The notes beneath the pieces are model-generated. The model saw nothing but the letters and a program-made list of their open reading frames with translations. It was not told the origin of the DNA and did not search any database. A DNA stretch of 64,000 nucleotides, taken from the NCBI RefSeq assembly GCF_932294415.1, contig NC_065539.1, positions 52,719,501 to 52,783,500 on the forward strand. Reading direction: 5' to 3'. The stretch comes from Quercus robur (Eukaryota; Streptophyta; Magnoliopsida; Fagales; Fagaceae). The position numbers were made by a program, and so were the translations under genes. Positions 9,212 through 19,851 of the stretch are shown here, in pieces (the stretch's first letter is position 1; each line of letters opens with the position of its first letter).

Positions 9212-10833
9212 ATGATTATATTAATCTTTATGCATTGTTCTTGTAGCTAACACCGAAACACTAAAATGATTGCTAAATATTTAGGAAGAAAAGAACAGGT
9301 TATAACTTTTGAAGACCAAGAATTAGAACTGCAAGTTAAGAGGAGCTACATGAATTTGGGAACAGAAACACAAAAAATATAGCTTCAAACATGTTTAACA
9401 TAATTAAGGAAAAAGAGAGTCTATGTTTTGCTCTTTCACTTCATACTCATATCCTTTTATGATGCTCAAAGGCTTTGAAGATCTTCTTGTACACACAAAC
9501 TAGTACAATAATGTTATTCATTACAACCACACATCACATGACTAGTACTATAATTGGCCGACACTTTTCACAACTCTTTTTAGTGATAGACACAACTTGC
9601 ATCTAGTGCACTAGAGCATTAGACCCATATGATACAAATATTGTGTCTAAAATTTGGCATGTGTTTGTATTGTTTTAGATTCAGTGCACTAGACCCAAAC
9701 TTTGCTCTTCAATGACAAAGTAGGAATCTCTCTACCATTAGTTAGAATTCATCTATTGAGTCATCTTTGAAGTTGTTTATTATGATACAAAAGTCAAATT
9801 TTAAGTTTTAAGGATCAGAATTAGTACATTCCAAATATAACATAGATGTCCTACTAATTTCAGGTGATAATGTTAAATTCTAAACTTTAGGAACTAAAAC
9901 AAATTATTGCATAAATTATCACACATAAGTTTCATTGTGAAAATACTCTCTGTTGCCAAAACAATCTATTCCACTCTTATTTTTTCTTTCTCTGAATCTT
10001 ATGTGTTTTATGTGAAGAATCCTATTTTATTTTTGCTTCAACTTTCAACCACGACATTTTTCTATAACAGCAAATACGCTTATTTTTCTTCAAATCACAT
10101 GGATAGATCGATACTTGTGCACACAATGGGAAGCATTTTTTTTTCGTTAATGTGGGGGGTTTAGACTATTTTCTTAGGGGTGTATAATCCCTTAAAAATA
10201 ACCACAATTAGTGTATATGGTCTCATAACTTGCACCAAAGACATCAACATGTAGAGTCATTTACTCATTTTACGCGTTGGTTGTCACAAAAACTTCTTGA
10301 CATGGTAAAGTAATCAACTAAGGCAGCTATTATAGTAGCATGAGGTTACCTATTAATTTGGACGGAAGCCACAAGAAGAAGTAGAGCATGTTTACTTCAA
10401 GAAAATAAACTTAAATCCATGGGGTTCTTTGAATACAAGAAGAGATTAGTTTGAAGTCTACCAGAAAATAAAGAGACAAAAGTTTGAATTGCCTTGTAGG
10501 CTACAATGTGTTTAAATAGTAAAATAAACCCTAGGGTAGCTAAGAAAACAAACCAAAAATCCTAATTTGTATTAAACACAAAATTAGGTGGCAAAATGAG
10601 ATAATTGCAAAACTAAATACTAATATTTCTGGGAGATGTCCCAAAATAGACAAAACATTATTCTAACATTAATTTAAAAGTTACAATGGAAATTAAAAAA
10701 CAAAGGTACGAAAAATGGTAAAAACACAAATTTTAGAACTTAAACAAAGGAATTTGCCTACATAGCGGCTTCAATCATGGCCTAAGGCCACGAGTTTTGC
10801 TCCAAGCGTTGTGAAGGATTTTCACGCAATTCT
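9212..10833. other. Block C homology (to about 9880), then unassigned DNA
   Basis: 9212-9880 is a diverged copy of 1100-1720 and 11360-11990 (shared landmarks include 'cttcatactcatatcctttt' and 'gatgtcctactaatttcagg'). 9881-10833 shows no similarity I recognise and no credible gene. Confidence 0.55.
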
Positions 10834-11338
10834 TCAGTTAGTTTGATCAGTTCTTAAAAAGCTATACATAATAACATCAATAGTCTTCCCATGGACAATG
10901 ACATATTTCCTAAGTACACCTTCCTTTTGAAACCCAGCCTTTTGCAAAACCCTTTGTGAGGCCTTAATTTCCACATTAACAAAGCCTTCCAATCTCTCCA
11001 TATTTGGAAACTCTTCAAACACACTAGAAATAACCAATTTCACTGCCTCTGTGGTTATACCTTTGTTCCAATACTTTGATCCAAGAGCATAGCTGATTTG
11101 CCCTCTACATATCTCATAGTCAGACCTTGGTTTGACACATGAATCCAATGGGACGGTCCTCCAAGCATATGGCCCGGTACCATGGGTGAGGAATGGCAAC
11201 TTCCCTAAGATAATCAAGTGCATCTTCTCTTGAAGTGTAGTACCTTAGTCTGCTCCTACTTATGACTTGATCATCGCATGCCCATTCCATGAAGTCATCC
11301 ACATCAGATAATTGGTAGGGGCATAGTTTGATTTCCAT
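10834..11338 (-). pseudogene. GNAT acetyltransferase pseudogene (copy d), one frameshift
   Basis: A near-complete GNAT reading region from the ATG at 11338 to the stop at 10834. It is the closest relative of copy a (571-1077) and keeps most of its residues (YWNKGITTEAVKL, EIKASQRVLQKAGF). Compared with copy a, two bases are missing near 11140 (CACATGAATCC against CACATATGAATCC), which breaks the frame after IGFMC. Copies a and d carry different breaks and each is open where the other is broken, so their common ancestor was probably intact when the block duplicated. Confidence 0.85.
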
Positions 11339-12660
11339 CTTATTAATCTCCCTAATATCTTGGGCCTGTGGCTAACACCAAACACTAAAGTGATTGCTAA
11401 ATATTTAGGGGGAAGAGAGAGAGAGAGAGAATAAATATATAGAAAAGAACAAGTTATAAATTATAAGGATCAAGCAATAGAACTACAAGTTAAAAGGAGC
11501 AACAAAAACTAGGGAACCAAAACACACAAAATTTATTGATTCAAACATGTTTAACATAACAAAGGAAACAGACCGCATATGTTCTGCTTGTTCACTTCAT
11601 ACTCGTACCCTTTTATAATTCTAGCAAGGGCTCTGAAGATCTTGTGCGCACAAACTAGTACAACAATTCTACACATTACAATGACACTTCACATGGCTAG
11701 TGCAATAATTGGCAGACACTTCACACAACTCAGATGCTTTTAGTGACAGACACAAATAGTGCACTAAATCCAATATGATGCAGATACATGATTAAAATTT
11801 ACCATGTGTTCATATTGTGTTGGGTCCAGTGCACTAGACCCAAGCTTTGCCCTTTAGTGACAAAGTAGGAATATCTTTACAATTGGTTAGAGTTCATCTA
11901 ATGAGTCAAATGATTCAAGCTGTTTTTAAATTAGAAGGATCAGAATTAGTACAATCCAAACATAACATAGATGTCCTACTAATTTCAGGTGTTTATTTTG
12001 TAGGACTTTACTTTCACAAGACTCTATAGGACACAGATACACTCTGCATGGAAAATATTAGATCATTTGACATCTTTAAATTTTCAATGTGGTAATATAT
12101 CCACCTATATTTTTAGTGGGGATGCTAGTGCTACACTCATCAAGTGGTCAACTAAATTCCCACAATAAATTAAATTGCAATTATTTGAGCACTGATCAAT
12201 CAACATGAACACACAAAAGATATTAACCAGAGTCAAAATCAGCTTTACCTTCACTCCACTCTTTGAAGCTAAAAATAAAGCATCAATCACAGAGCTTCAA
12301 TTAGCAACACCAACAGGAAAATCAAGTTTTAAGGACAGATAAATATACTTGTTGATGACTAATTTAAAGCCATCCTATCTGACGTTCTTCCTGGCTTTTG
12401 TTTGAATTTCATTATCCTATCTAACCTTCAAAATTCCAAAATCAAATTTTCATTATAAACAAACATGACTTGAATGACTGCTGAGGCATGATTGTGGTAC
12501 ATACTTGGTATCTTGACTCTAGTAGTTAATTCTAAATACCTCTCCAAGTCTCCAAAAGAGTAGCTTCTTTTTTTATTTGATGAGGGCTGACCTTGTAGCA
12601 AGCAACTGTTATGGTTCTCCCTTATCTCACATAATAGTGGGTCTGCCGTACCAATTTTTG
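11339..12660. repeat. Non-coding arm of duplicated block B
   Basis: Closely matches 1078-2390 in block A over about 1.2 kb, including the GA-rich run near 11418-11430 and the segment with 'acagagcttcaattagcaac'. No separate gene is visible. Confidence 0.7.
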
Positions 12661-12668
12661 TCCCATTG

Positions 12669-12780
12669 TCCACATTAACAATGCTTCAATGTTCACATTA
12701 ACAATGGCTTCCAATCTCTCTATATATCTCTTCAAACACGCTAGAAATTACTATTTTTCATTTTTCACTGCCAATGTCCA
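12669..12780 (-). pseudogene. GNAT scrap
   Basis: The plus strand reads 'cacattaacaatggcttcca' and 'cttcaaacacgctagaaat', matching the middle of the GNAT gene as seen at 708-785. It is short, broken, with an internal repeat of the first 20 bases. It lies at the place equivalent to the scrap at 2655-2770. Confidence 0.55.
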
Positions 12781-12834
12781 TGACTTGTTCTACTTCTGCA
12801 TATGAATCCAATCAACATGTTTGTAAAACATGAA

Positions 12835-13277
12835 TGGCCTGTTTGGAAGTTTAGAGAGGGAGGAGAGTAGAGGGGAGGAGAGTAGAGGGGAATGGTTCCC
12901 TTCCACTTTGTTTGGATGTTTTTAAAATTAATAAGGGGGAATGGAGTAATTAGCCCTTCCCCTTGTTTGGATGTTTTAAAAATTAGGATGGAGAGGAGAG
13001 GAAATGATTAAAATAGACAAATTTACCCCTATTTGAAAACGGACTTGCAACATTGGTCTATTATTAATTTAGAAAGGGTAAATTGGGAAATTTATCTACC
13101 CTACTCTCCCTCCAAATCTCTCCAATTTAGGGAATTAAAAATGAGGGGTTAGAGGTAGTTGAAACCCCTCCAAACTCCTCCCCCTTATTCCTTAAAAAAC
13201 TTCCAAACAAGGTAATTGAATTACTCTCCCTCCCTCTACTCTACTCCCCCTCCTTTTTTAAACTTCCAAACATGCCA
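12835..13277. mobile_element. MITE with TGGC(C/A)TGTTTGGAAGTTTA termini
   Basis: The left end reads TGGCCTGTTTGGAAGTTTA, and the right end on the other strand reads TGGCATGTTTGGAAGTTTA. Both are followed by purine-rich GGGAGGAGAGTAGAGG-like DNA. Length 443 bp, no coding capacity. Flanks share only GAA (12832-12834 and 13278-13280), so the superfamily is uncertain. Block A at about 2800-2840 lacks it, so it came in after the duplication. Confidence 0.7.
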
Positions 13278-13389
13278 GAAATTTCTATATGGAGGTTGGC
13301 ATTATTAATTAATTCAATAAATACTATGTAAAAGCATTTATTAAAAAAATTATTGTTTTGGAGATTGTATGGACTTACAAAACTTGGTC

Positions 13390-13450
13390 TAGAATAGGGT
13401 GGGGTGCGCTAGGCTTGTGCAGTAGTGCAACCCATGGGCGACGCTTGAGA
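13390..13450 (-). pseudogene. U2 snRNA 3'-end fragment
   Basis: About 60 bases of the U2 3' domain (minus strand TCTCAAGCGTCGCCCATG through GCACCCCACCC) with several substitutions. The 5' two thirds, including the branch-site-pairing part, and the promoter are absent. The DNA on its 3' side (13290-13390) matches 2830-2900 next to U2 copy 1, so it is the U2 of block B, cut off at 13450. Confidence 0.85.
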
Positions 13451-13540
13451 TAACCAATTAACCATACACAATCACTAATAAGTGCCTATCACGTGGCTTT
13501 TGAAGTTCTACATAGATCAATACAACTTCTTTTGGTCACC

Positions 13541-13711
13541 CACTAAATTTGAGTAATTCTGGTGCCACCCCATTGGCCACAACTTGCCTATGTGGCGAGT
13601 TGTGGTTGGTGGAGGGATGATGGTGGGACACCCCTCCACCAACCACAACTCGCCACATAGGCAAATTGTGGCCAATGTTTTGGTGTGGCACCAGAATTTT
13701 TCACTAAATTT
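13541..13711. mobile_element. Foldback element with 10-bp flanking repeat
   Basis: Two long arms (13555-13614 and 13633-13698) are nearly perfect inverted copies: ATTCTGGTGCCACC, then TTGGCCACAACTTGCC and GCGAGTTGTGGTTGGTGG, mirrored on the other side around a short loop. CACTAAATTT stands on both sides (13541-13550 and 13702-13711), as a 9-10 bp target duplication of Mutator-like elements would. No coding capacity. Confidence 0.75.
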
Positions 13712-15651
13712 ATGCAGTCACCCACTAAATATTCACTGTCAACGACTTTTTTAAGGTTAAAATTACGTGAATCTCATTTAATTAAAAAAAATTAAACAAA
13801 CAGAAGAAATTTTATAAATCTGACTTTTACACTTCTAAAATTGACAAATTTTCAATTTATTGACAAATACGGACATAAAATTGACAAAAATTGACCTTAA
13901 AAAAATGAATAATTGACAGAAATTCTGACATAAAGTGCTGTCAAGTGTCATTCACTCATTTTAAAATTTTTATTGGACTTTGTTCTTTATTTAATCAATT
14001 ATTTAATGCTTTATAAGGCCACTCTTCTAACTTTTATATATTTATTTATTTTTAAAATTTTCATAAATGATTGAATATTCAAATGGGCTTTAGCAAAAAA
14101 CAATTTATTGGGTAGTCAAATGGTTTTAGCATGACTTAAGAAAATTTAAACATTGTTGATACCCATTTTCACGACACATTTTTTTTACAAGCCCGATTCA
14201 TGTATTATGTTTTATTTTATTCTTTTAAAGCATGGCCTAAGCCCATGCGACTTATTGGGGAAATTGAGGAAGTGTGGTTTGGAGGGTATGGGTCGTTTCC
14301 TTTCGGACCTTTTGCATGAGCCTAGCCCATGTGTGCTACCAAGTGGGCAAGGGACACTGGTAGCACCTCAGGCTCATGGAGGAGGTTTTGTATCCAAAAT
14401 TTCCACCTCAAAAGAGTTTTCATGCTCTGGGTGACTGTGCCCCTAATTTTCAGCCCATCTCCATTTTCCACACCAAAACACAACTGACCCTAAGAAAAAG
14501 GTTGAACAGCCTAGCTCACTCAGCCACCCAAATGCAGCTATCAAAAGCCTACAATGACAAGGAAAGAATGGCTAATGGAGTCAGCCACTTTATTTCCAAA
14601 ATCATGTAAAAAGCAAGCCAACTCTCTTACCCAATTAAAGCAAATCTGACCATAACCTCTTTGATTGAGACCTTGGGGTTCAAAGCCTCTTCTATTGACC
14701 ATAAACCAGTCACTTAGAGCATCCCAAGTTCAATACAAAAGGCCCCAATCAGATTCAAAATAGAGAGCCATGTTCTACCTATGACCTGAAACTTCAGAAC
14801 AAAAACCCATTCAGCCAGTCAATAATCTCAGAATTCTAAACCTTAAGGGTGGAAATATGGGTATAGGGGAACCTTCCCTCTCTTCCTCACGACTTCCCTC
14901 AATTTCCTCTTCTGTGTGACTGTGGGTCGAAATTTCAGACTTGTTATGTTTTTATACTTTTTCTGAACTTTTGTTGTAAGCATTTTGATTCTCTCTTGTC
15001 AAAGCACCATTAGCCTTTGTTTTTTATACATTGTGAATTTTGGATGATTCTCCATAAACAAACACTTCTAAAGAACCCAAGGGGAGATTTGGGCCGTTTT
15101 CACATTTTTGGTCATTGTCGCAAAACGTCCCCGACAAACATAAGCTCTCATAAAAATATTAAAAGAGCAAAATATTGCACTTTAACAAAAAATTATTTAG
15201 GTTTGTGTAGAATTTAATATTTTTTAGCTACCTTATGAAAGTTATGATATAAAAAAGACATTTGAAAAATAGATCTTTATATTAATTTGGAATATTTTAG
15301 TTCATTTTTCTACTTTTATTAATTTAATATATTTTAAATAATTATTAAATTAATTATGATGTCATCACGGTTAAATCTTAGTCCAACCTAAAAAAACCTT
15401 AACTTTTTCCTTTTTATGGTTCATTGAACAGTCCGAATTTCAAAATTACGCCTCAAAGTTGTTGAGCCGATCTTAGTAGCCAAATATTTTATCCTGCCTT
15501 ACATCTTTGTCATTTTTTTTTTTTTTGGCTGAGAACATCTTTTGTCATTTTAAATTTATAAGTTTGGACTACATATATTTTTTACCAAAAAATCACCACC
15601 ATTGACCATAAATAGTAACGATGATGAAGGTTGTTAGGCAGTATTGGGGGC
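13712..15651. other. No recognised gene; possible old LTR-type repeat
   Basis: AT-rich, then a more GC-balanced part (14220-14900) with a weak resemblance to 51340-52000 (both have 'ggtttggagggtat' after an 'aagcccatg' segment). This suggests an old dispersed repeat, but I cannot define ends or parts. Confidence 0.3.
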
Positions 15652-16080
15652 CATACTTGCAGTGGCGGAGCCACACACAAGGGTGGAGGGGCCAAGGCCC
15701 CCCCCAAAGTTTTAAAAAATTATTTTATGGTATTTATATTATCTACATTTTAAAAAATGTAGCATGTAAAAATTGAAGTTGGCCCTCCCAAATTTTGAGT
15801 CATTTCAATGGTGTTCTTAAAAGAAAGAGAAATTATATTAAAATCATATAATTTAAGAGGTTTAACAAATTAAACTATGTAAAAAATGATAAATTTTTGT
15901 ACATGTCTAATAGAAGAAATACATGACTTTTGTATGCTCATTAAAATTTAGAAGATGATAAATTCTCTTAGTAAATTAATTTTTATATGTGTGTGTGTAG
16001 AGGTTTGTCTTAACTAATATATTAACATCACAACTTGGCCCCCCCAAACCAAAATTTCTGGTTCCGCCCCTGCATATTTG
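15652..16080. mobile_element. hAT-type MITE
   Basis: The element runs 15660-16072 (413 bp). The left end is CAGTGGCGGAGCCAC and the right end on the other strand is CAGGGGCGGAACCAG, the CAGNGGCGG termini of hAT elements. It is flanked by an 8-bp target duplication with one difference (CATACTTG at 15652-15659, CATATTTG at 16073-16080). No transposase; a non-autonomous copy. Confidence 0.85.
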
Positions 16081-16744
16081 TTGAAGATTTTTGTGTGGTG
16101 GGTTGGGCAGCAATGGACTTCATCTCTCTAGCTACTATACCCGTATATATATACTAGTTTGGTTGGCCATTGAGTGAAAAATTAAGATAGAGCTTCTATT
16201 TGAAGAAGTATGAAAACAATTTACTAAAAAAAGTATGTCATATAATACTAATCTCCTTTATAAGAATATTGATTACATAAAAACTTAGAGTAGAAAATTA
16301 ACAAATGAATATTTATTTTACTATGATAGTCCCTTAGAACCACTTTGTTAAAGGCAAGATCCATTGACTAACAGATTTTAAGAATGATAACGAATATCAT
16401 CAACTTCCAACAATAAGCAACTAAGTTTTGCTATGACATTTTCATGATAGATAAAATTTTGAAATGTGCGATGTCATATGTTGCAATTGAAACTTTTCAT
16501 CAAACACTTGCAACCATTCACAATCAAGATTTTGTTATTAATACTTCCTTTGTTATCTTATCTAACTATGATGTTTAGCTTACTTAGTTCTTAATGAACT
16601 CCTTTATGCATGAGAAAATGAATAAAAAAGAACAAGATAACGAAAGACATATATGGGTATTCAAAGTTTCCATTAGATAAGATTATAGGTGTAGAAAATT
16701 AAAACCTAGTAAATCATTGTTTTCTAGCTAACAAGTAGAAGACC
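16081..16744. other. No recognised gene
   Basis: AT-rich spacer between two DNA elements. I see nothing in it. Confidence 0.4.
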
Positions 16745-17696
16745 TTAGAGCATTCACATTAAACCTCTCAAATGCTAAAAATGCTATTTTTTAGCATTTT
16801 TGAGATAAAAACACCACTCCATTAAAACTGCTTAAGATTTAAGCTATAGTGCAATCTCATATTTGAGACCGCACTGTAGCTACAATTGTAAAACAAAAAT
16901 TATTTTTTATTCACCTTAGGCTCTCTCTCTTCTATCTTTCTCTTTTCTCTCTCCACTTCTTTCTTCTCTCTTCTCTCTCTGTGCTTTGTCAATGTGGTTC
17001 GCCGATGAGTGTGCTCTATCGATGATTGTGCTCCGCTGATGGTCATGGGTTGTGGTTTGATGTGCTCTAACGATTTTGTGGGTCTGAGTTCATGGGTTTG
17101 GGATTGTGGGTCTAGGTTCATGGGTTTGAGTTTGTGGGTCTGCGTTCGTGGATCATCGGCGTGACTGGGGTTGAGATCAGGGTGGTGGGTTTTGGTTGGG
17201 GTTGAGAATAAGGTGGGTGGGTGGGTGGTGACTAAGGTGGGTTGCTGTGGCTGAGGCGTGGGTCTTGGGTTTGATGGGTTTTGCTTGCCGTGGGTCTTGG
17301 GTTTGTGAGTTTTGTTCGCCGCTCTATCCTCCGCTTCCCTCTCTTCCTCTCACGGTGAGGCTTCTCTCTCTCAAGTTTTTTTTTTTTTTGGCTATGGGGT
17401 TGATTTTTGGATGGATGCTGATTGTGGTGGCAGTGGGTTGGCCATGGGTCTGTGTTTGCTGTTGAATGTTGATGGTTTATGGTGGTGGTGGCTGACAGTG
17501 GCTAGCCGTTGAGAAGAAAGTGGTGGAAAGAGAGAGAAAGTGGTAAAATAAAAATAATATTATTTAAATGAAGTTGTAAAAAAAATAGAATATTTGATGT
17601 TTGGTGGATTGTAAAATGGTATGTTAAAATTGATAAAGTAGGATTTTGAAGTGGTAAATGCTAAAATATTTAGCATTCTTGATGAGAATGCTCTTA
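16745..17696. mobile_element. PIF/Harbinger-like non-autonomous element
   Basis: The element runs 16748-17693 (946 bp). The ends are GAGCATTCACATTAA on the left and, from the right on the other strand, GAGCATTCTCATCAAGAA. A TTA on each side (16745-16747, 17694-17696) is the target duplication typical of PIF/Harbinger. The inside carries pyrimidine tracts and a degenerate 'gtgggtctgggttcatgggt' repeat, but no transposase domain. Reading frames inside it are not genes. Confidence 0.75.
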
Positions 17697-19718
17697 TATA
17701 ACTACTCTAACTTTCCACCAATGACTACAACATAAAAATTAAAAAAAAAAAAAAAGAAAGAAAGAAAAGAAATTAAAATAGAAAAGGCAAACACACATAG
17801 TTTGGCTAACTGAGACAATCACATAATGAAATTAAAATAACATGTGTAGAAATCGGATAAACTTAAATTGAACAAACCTATAAAATTAAATCCATCAAGC
17901 ACAAGAAGTAAAACCCATACCTTGGAAAAAGTGTGAAGTAGTGCATATTTGCATTAGAAAAACACACCGCCAAGGTTTGGAAATCATGCTGAAGAAGGAT
18001 GTGGAACTTCCTTTTTTCTCTTAAAAAATCGTAAAAAATCTCCTCTCCTATTTTCTCTGTTGTCCAAGGTTTCACTAAAGCCAGTCAACTTTTTCAATTG
18101 TTGACTACCAAGGCTATCAATTAAGATAGTTGTCTCCTTGATTATTGCAATCTAAATATGAATGTGATTTAATTATCCAAGCAACTTAGATTGGATGTAA
18201 AGTATTTTTTTTTTAAATGATTTGTTTAGCCAATAATTATAAGTAGAACTATTGTCACATATACAACATTTAATCTTCCATGTTCTCTCCTTGCTTTGTA
18301 ACTTTTATTTTTTTTCGGTTTATGCTTGAGTTAAGAATGAAGTAATGGCTTCTTTCCGTTTATGTTGTATCAGGTTCCAAGGCCAAGAGAAAAAGTAGGA
18401 CAAAAAGTTATAGAATTATGTTCATTTCAGAACTTTCAGGGGAAAAAAAAGAAACTTTTCATTCGTTTAGTGTTATTTCACTTGTCCCTTTCTAGTATCA
18501 CCTGATCATCTTTCTTTATGTGTGCATTTTTACTTTACATTCTTTGTAAGATTATATTTCAATACTGCCTTATCTTTAAAGATATGGGTGCGTTTTGATG
18601 TTGGGCATATACATGATAGCGGAATATTGCATTTTGCTTCACCTATTAATGGTTCAACTATTGAATCTACTATATATTAGCAAATGGACTTTTTATCAGT
18701 AGTTATCAAGCATCCTATTGAGGATATGAGAAATAACAAATGGTGAGTGCTACAAGGCCAAACCTAACTGGGTATGTAAAATATGAGACAAACCCACAAA
18801 GAAATTTACTTTTACATAGCTATTTCAAACACAGATAAAGTTAGAAATTTAGATTATAAGAATGAAAAAGATTATAGAAGACTTGGCTTGAGCTTGGAAA
18901 ACACTCAGATAGACTCTTATAAATGCCAATTATAAGCCCCAAAAAGCATCCTTCTCTTCCTCCATTTGTGTCCCCAAATCCAAAATCTTCATGATCCAAC
19001 ACTGCAAGTAGAGCAACCAACAAGGAAAAACTCATAAAAATCCGAAAATTCAATCAACTAAGCAAAGAATGTGAGAAAGAAATTAATTTTTCCCTTAATA
19101 GAGAAAGTCTGTAATCTAACATGAGGGAGAGAGGCCTAGTGATTTCCACAGTCTCTCTCTCACCCACTCCTCTGCTCATTTCACTCTACCTCATCGCCTT
19201 TGTTTTGGAAAAAAAAAATTCTCAGCAAAATGCACCATTTAAAGTTTTTCCTTTTTCTCACCCAAATACACCGTTTTGGCACAACACTTGAATAATCCAA
19301 AATTACTGTAGATAAGCGCATTGGCTCTTTTTATATAGTTGTAGAAGTGGATATATTTTCCTTCCTGCTGCCATGGAAAGAAGTACATAAAGAAGCTACA
19401 CCAAGAGCATTACACTCAACTTTGATACGAAGAAATAATTAAGAAATCCATATAGGCATAAAAAGAGAAAGACAGTGATAACTAAGAGTTATGCTCAACC
19501 AAATGATAATACTCAAATAAATTGTCTTGATTTGAAGTTCCACATCTCCTCCATATATATACATATAATCTTAAAAACATAACCACCCTCATAGTTAATT
19601 CAATTCCTAACAAGTTTACAAGTTCTTAAAAATCTTCTATCTAAATCTATATAATATCTAAAAATTGAAATTTACATCTATTGTTACTACACTCCTATTG
19701 AGTCACATGAGCGTAGCA
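17697..19718. other. No recognised gene
   Basis: AT-rich DNA with a short A/GAAA run near 17740-17770. The short open frames (17878-18075, 18841-19053) have no recognisable domain and I do not call them. Confidence 0.4.
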
Positions 19719-19851
19719 TTTCGGTTCACTTTGTTCCCATTCGGTTTACTTGGTCCACTTTGGTCCAGTTTGGTCACATTCAGTTCATTTCAGTCCCATT
19801 AGGTCCATTCCATCCATTTTAGTCCACTTTGGTCAATTCGGTCCATTTTTA
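19719..19851. repeat. Degenerate GGTCCATT / GGTCCACT tandem repeat
   Basis: About a dozen imperfect copies of a roughly 10-base unit (TCGGTTCACT, TTGGTCCACT, TTGGTCCAGT, TTAGTCCACT, TTCGGTCCAT) follow one another. I have seen such arrays in plant LTR regions, but no LTR boundary is evident here. Confidence 0.75.

Noticed and set aside
14220-14900. Possible LTR retrotransposon related to 51340-52000
   Set aside because: The similarity is short and I could not find paired LTRs, primer-binding site or target duplication.
17247-17512. Two overlapping plus-strand frames with hydrophobic residues
   Set aside because: They lie inside the Harbinger-like element in a GT-rich repeat and overlap each other in different frames.
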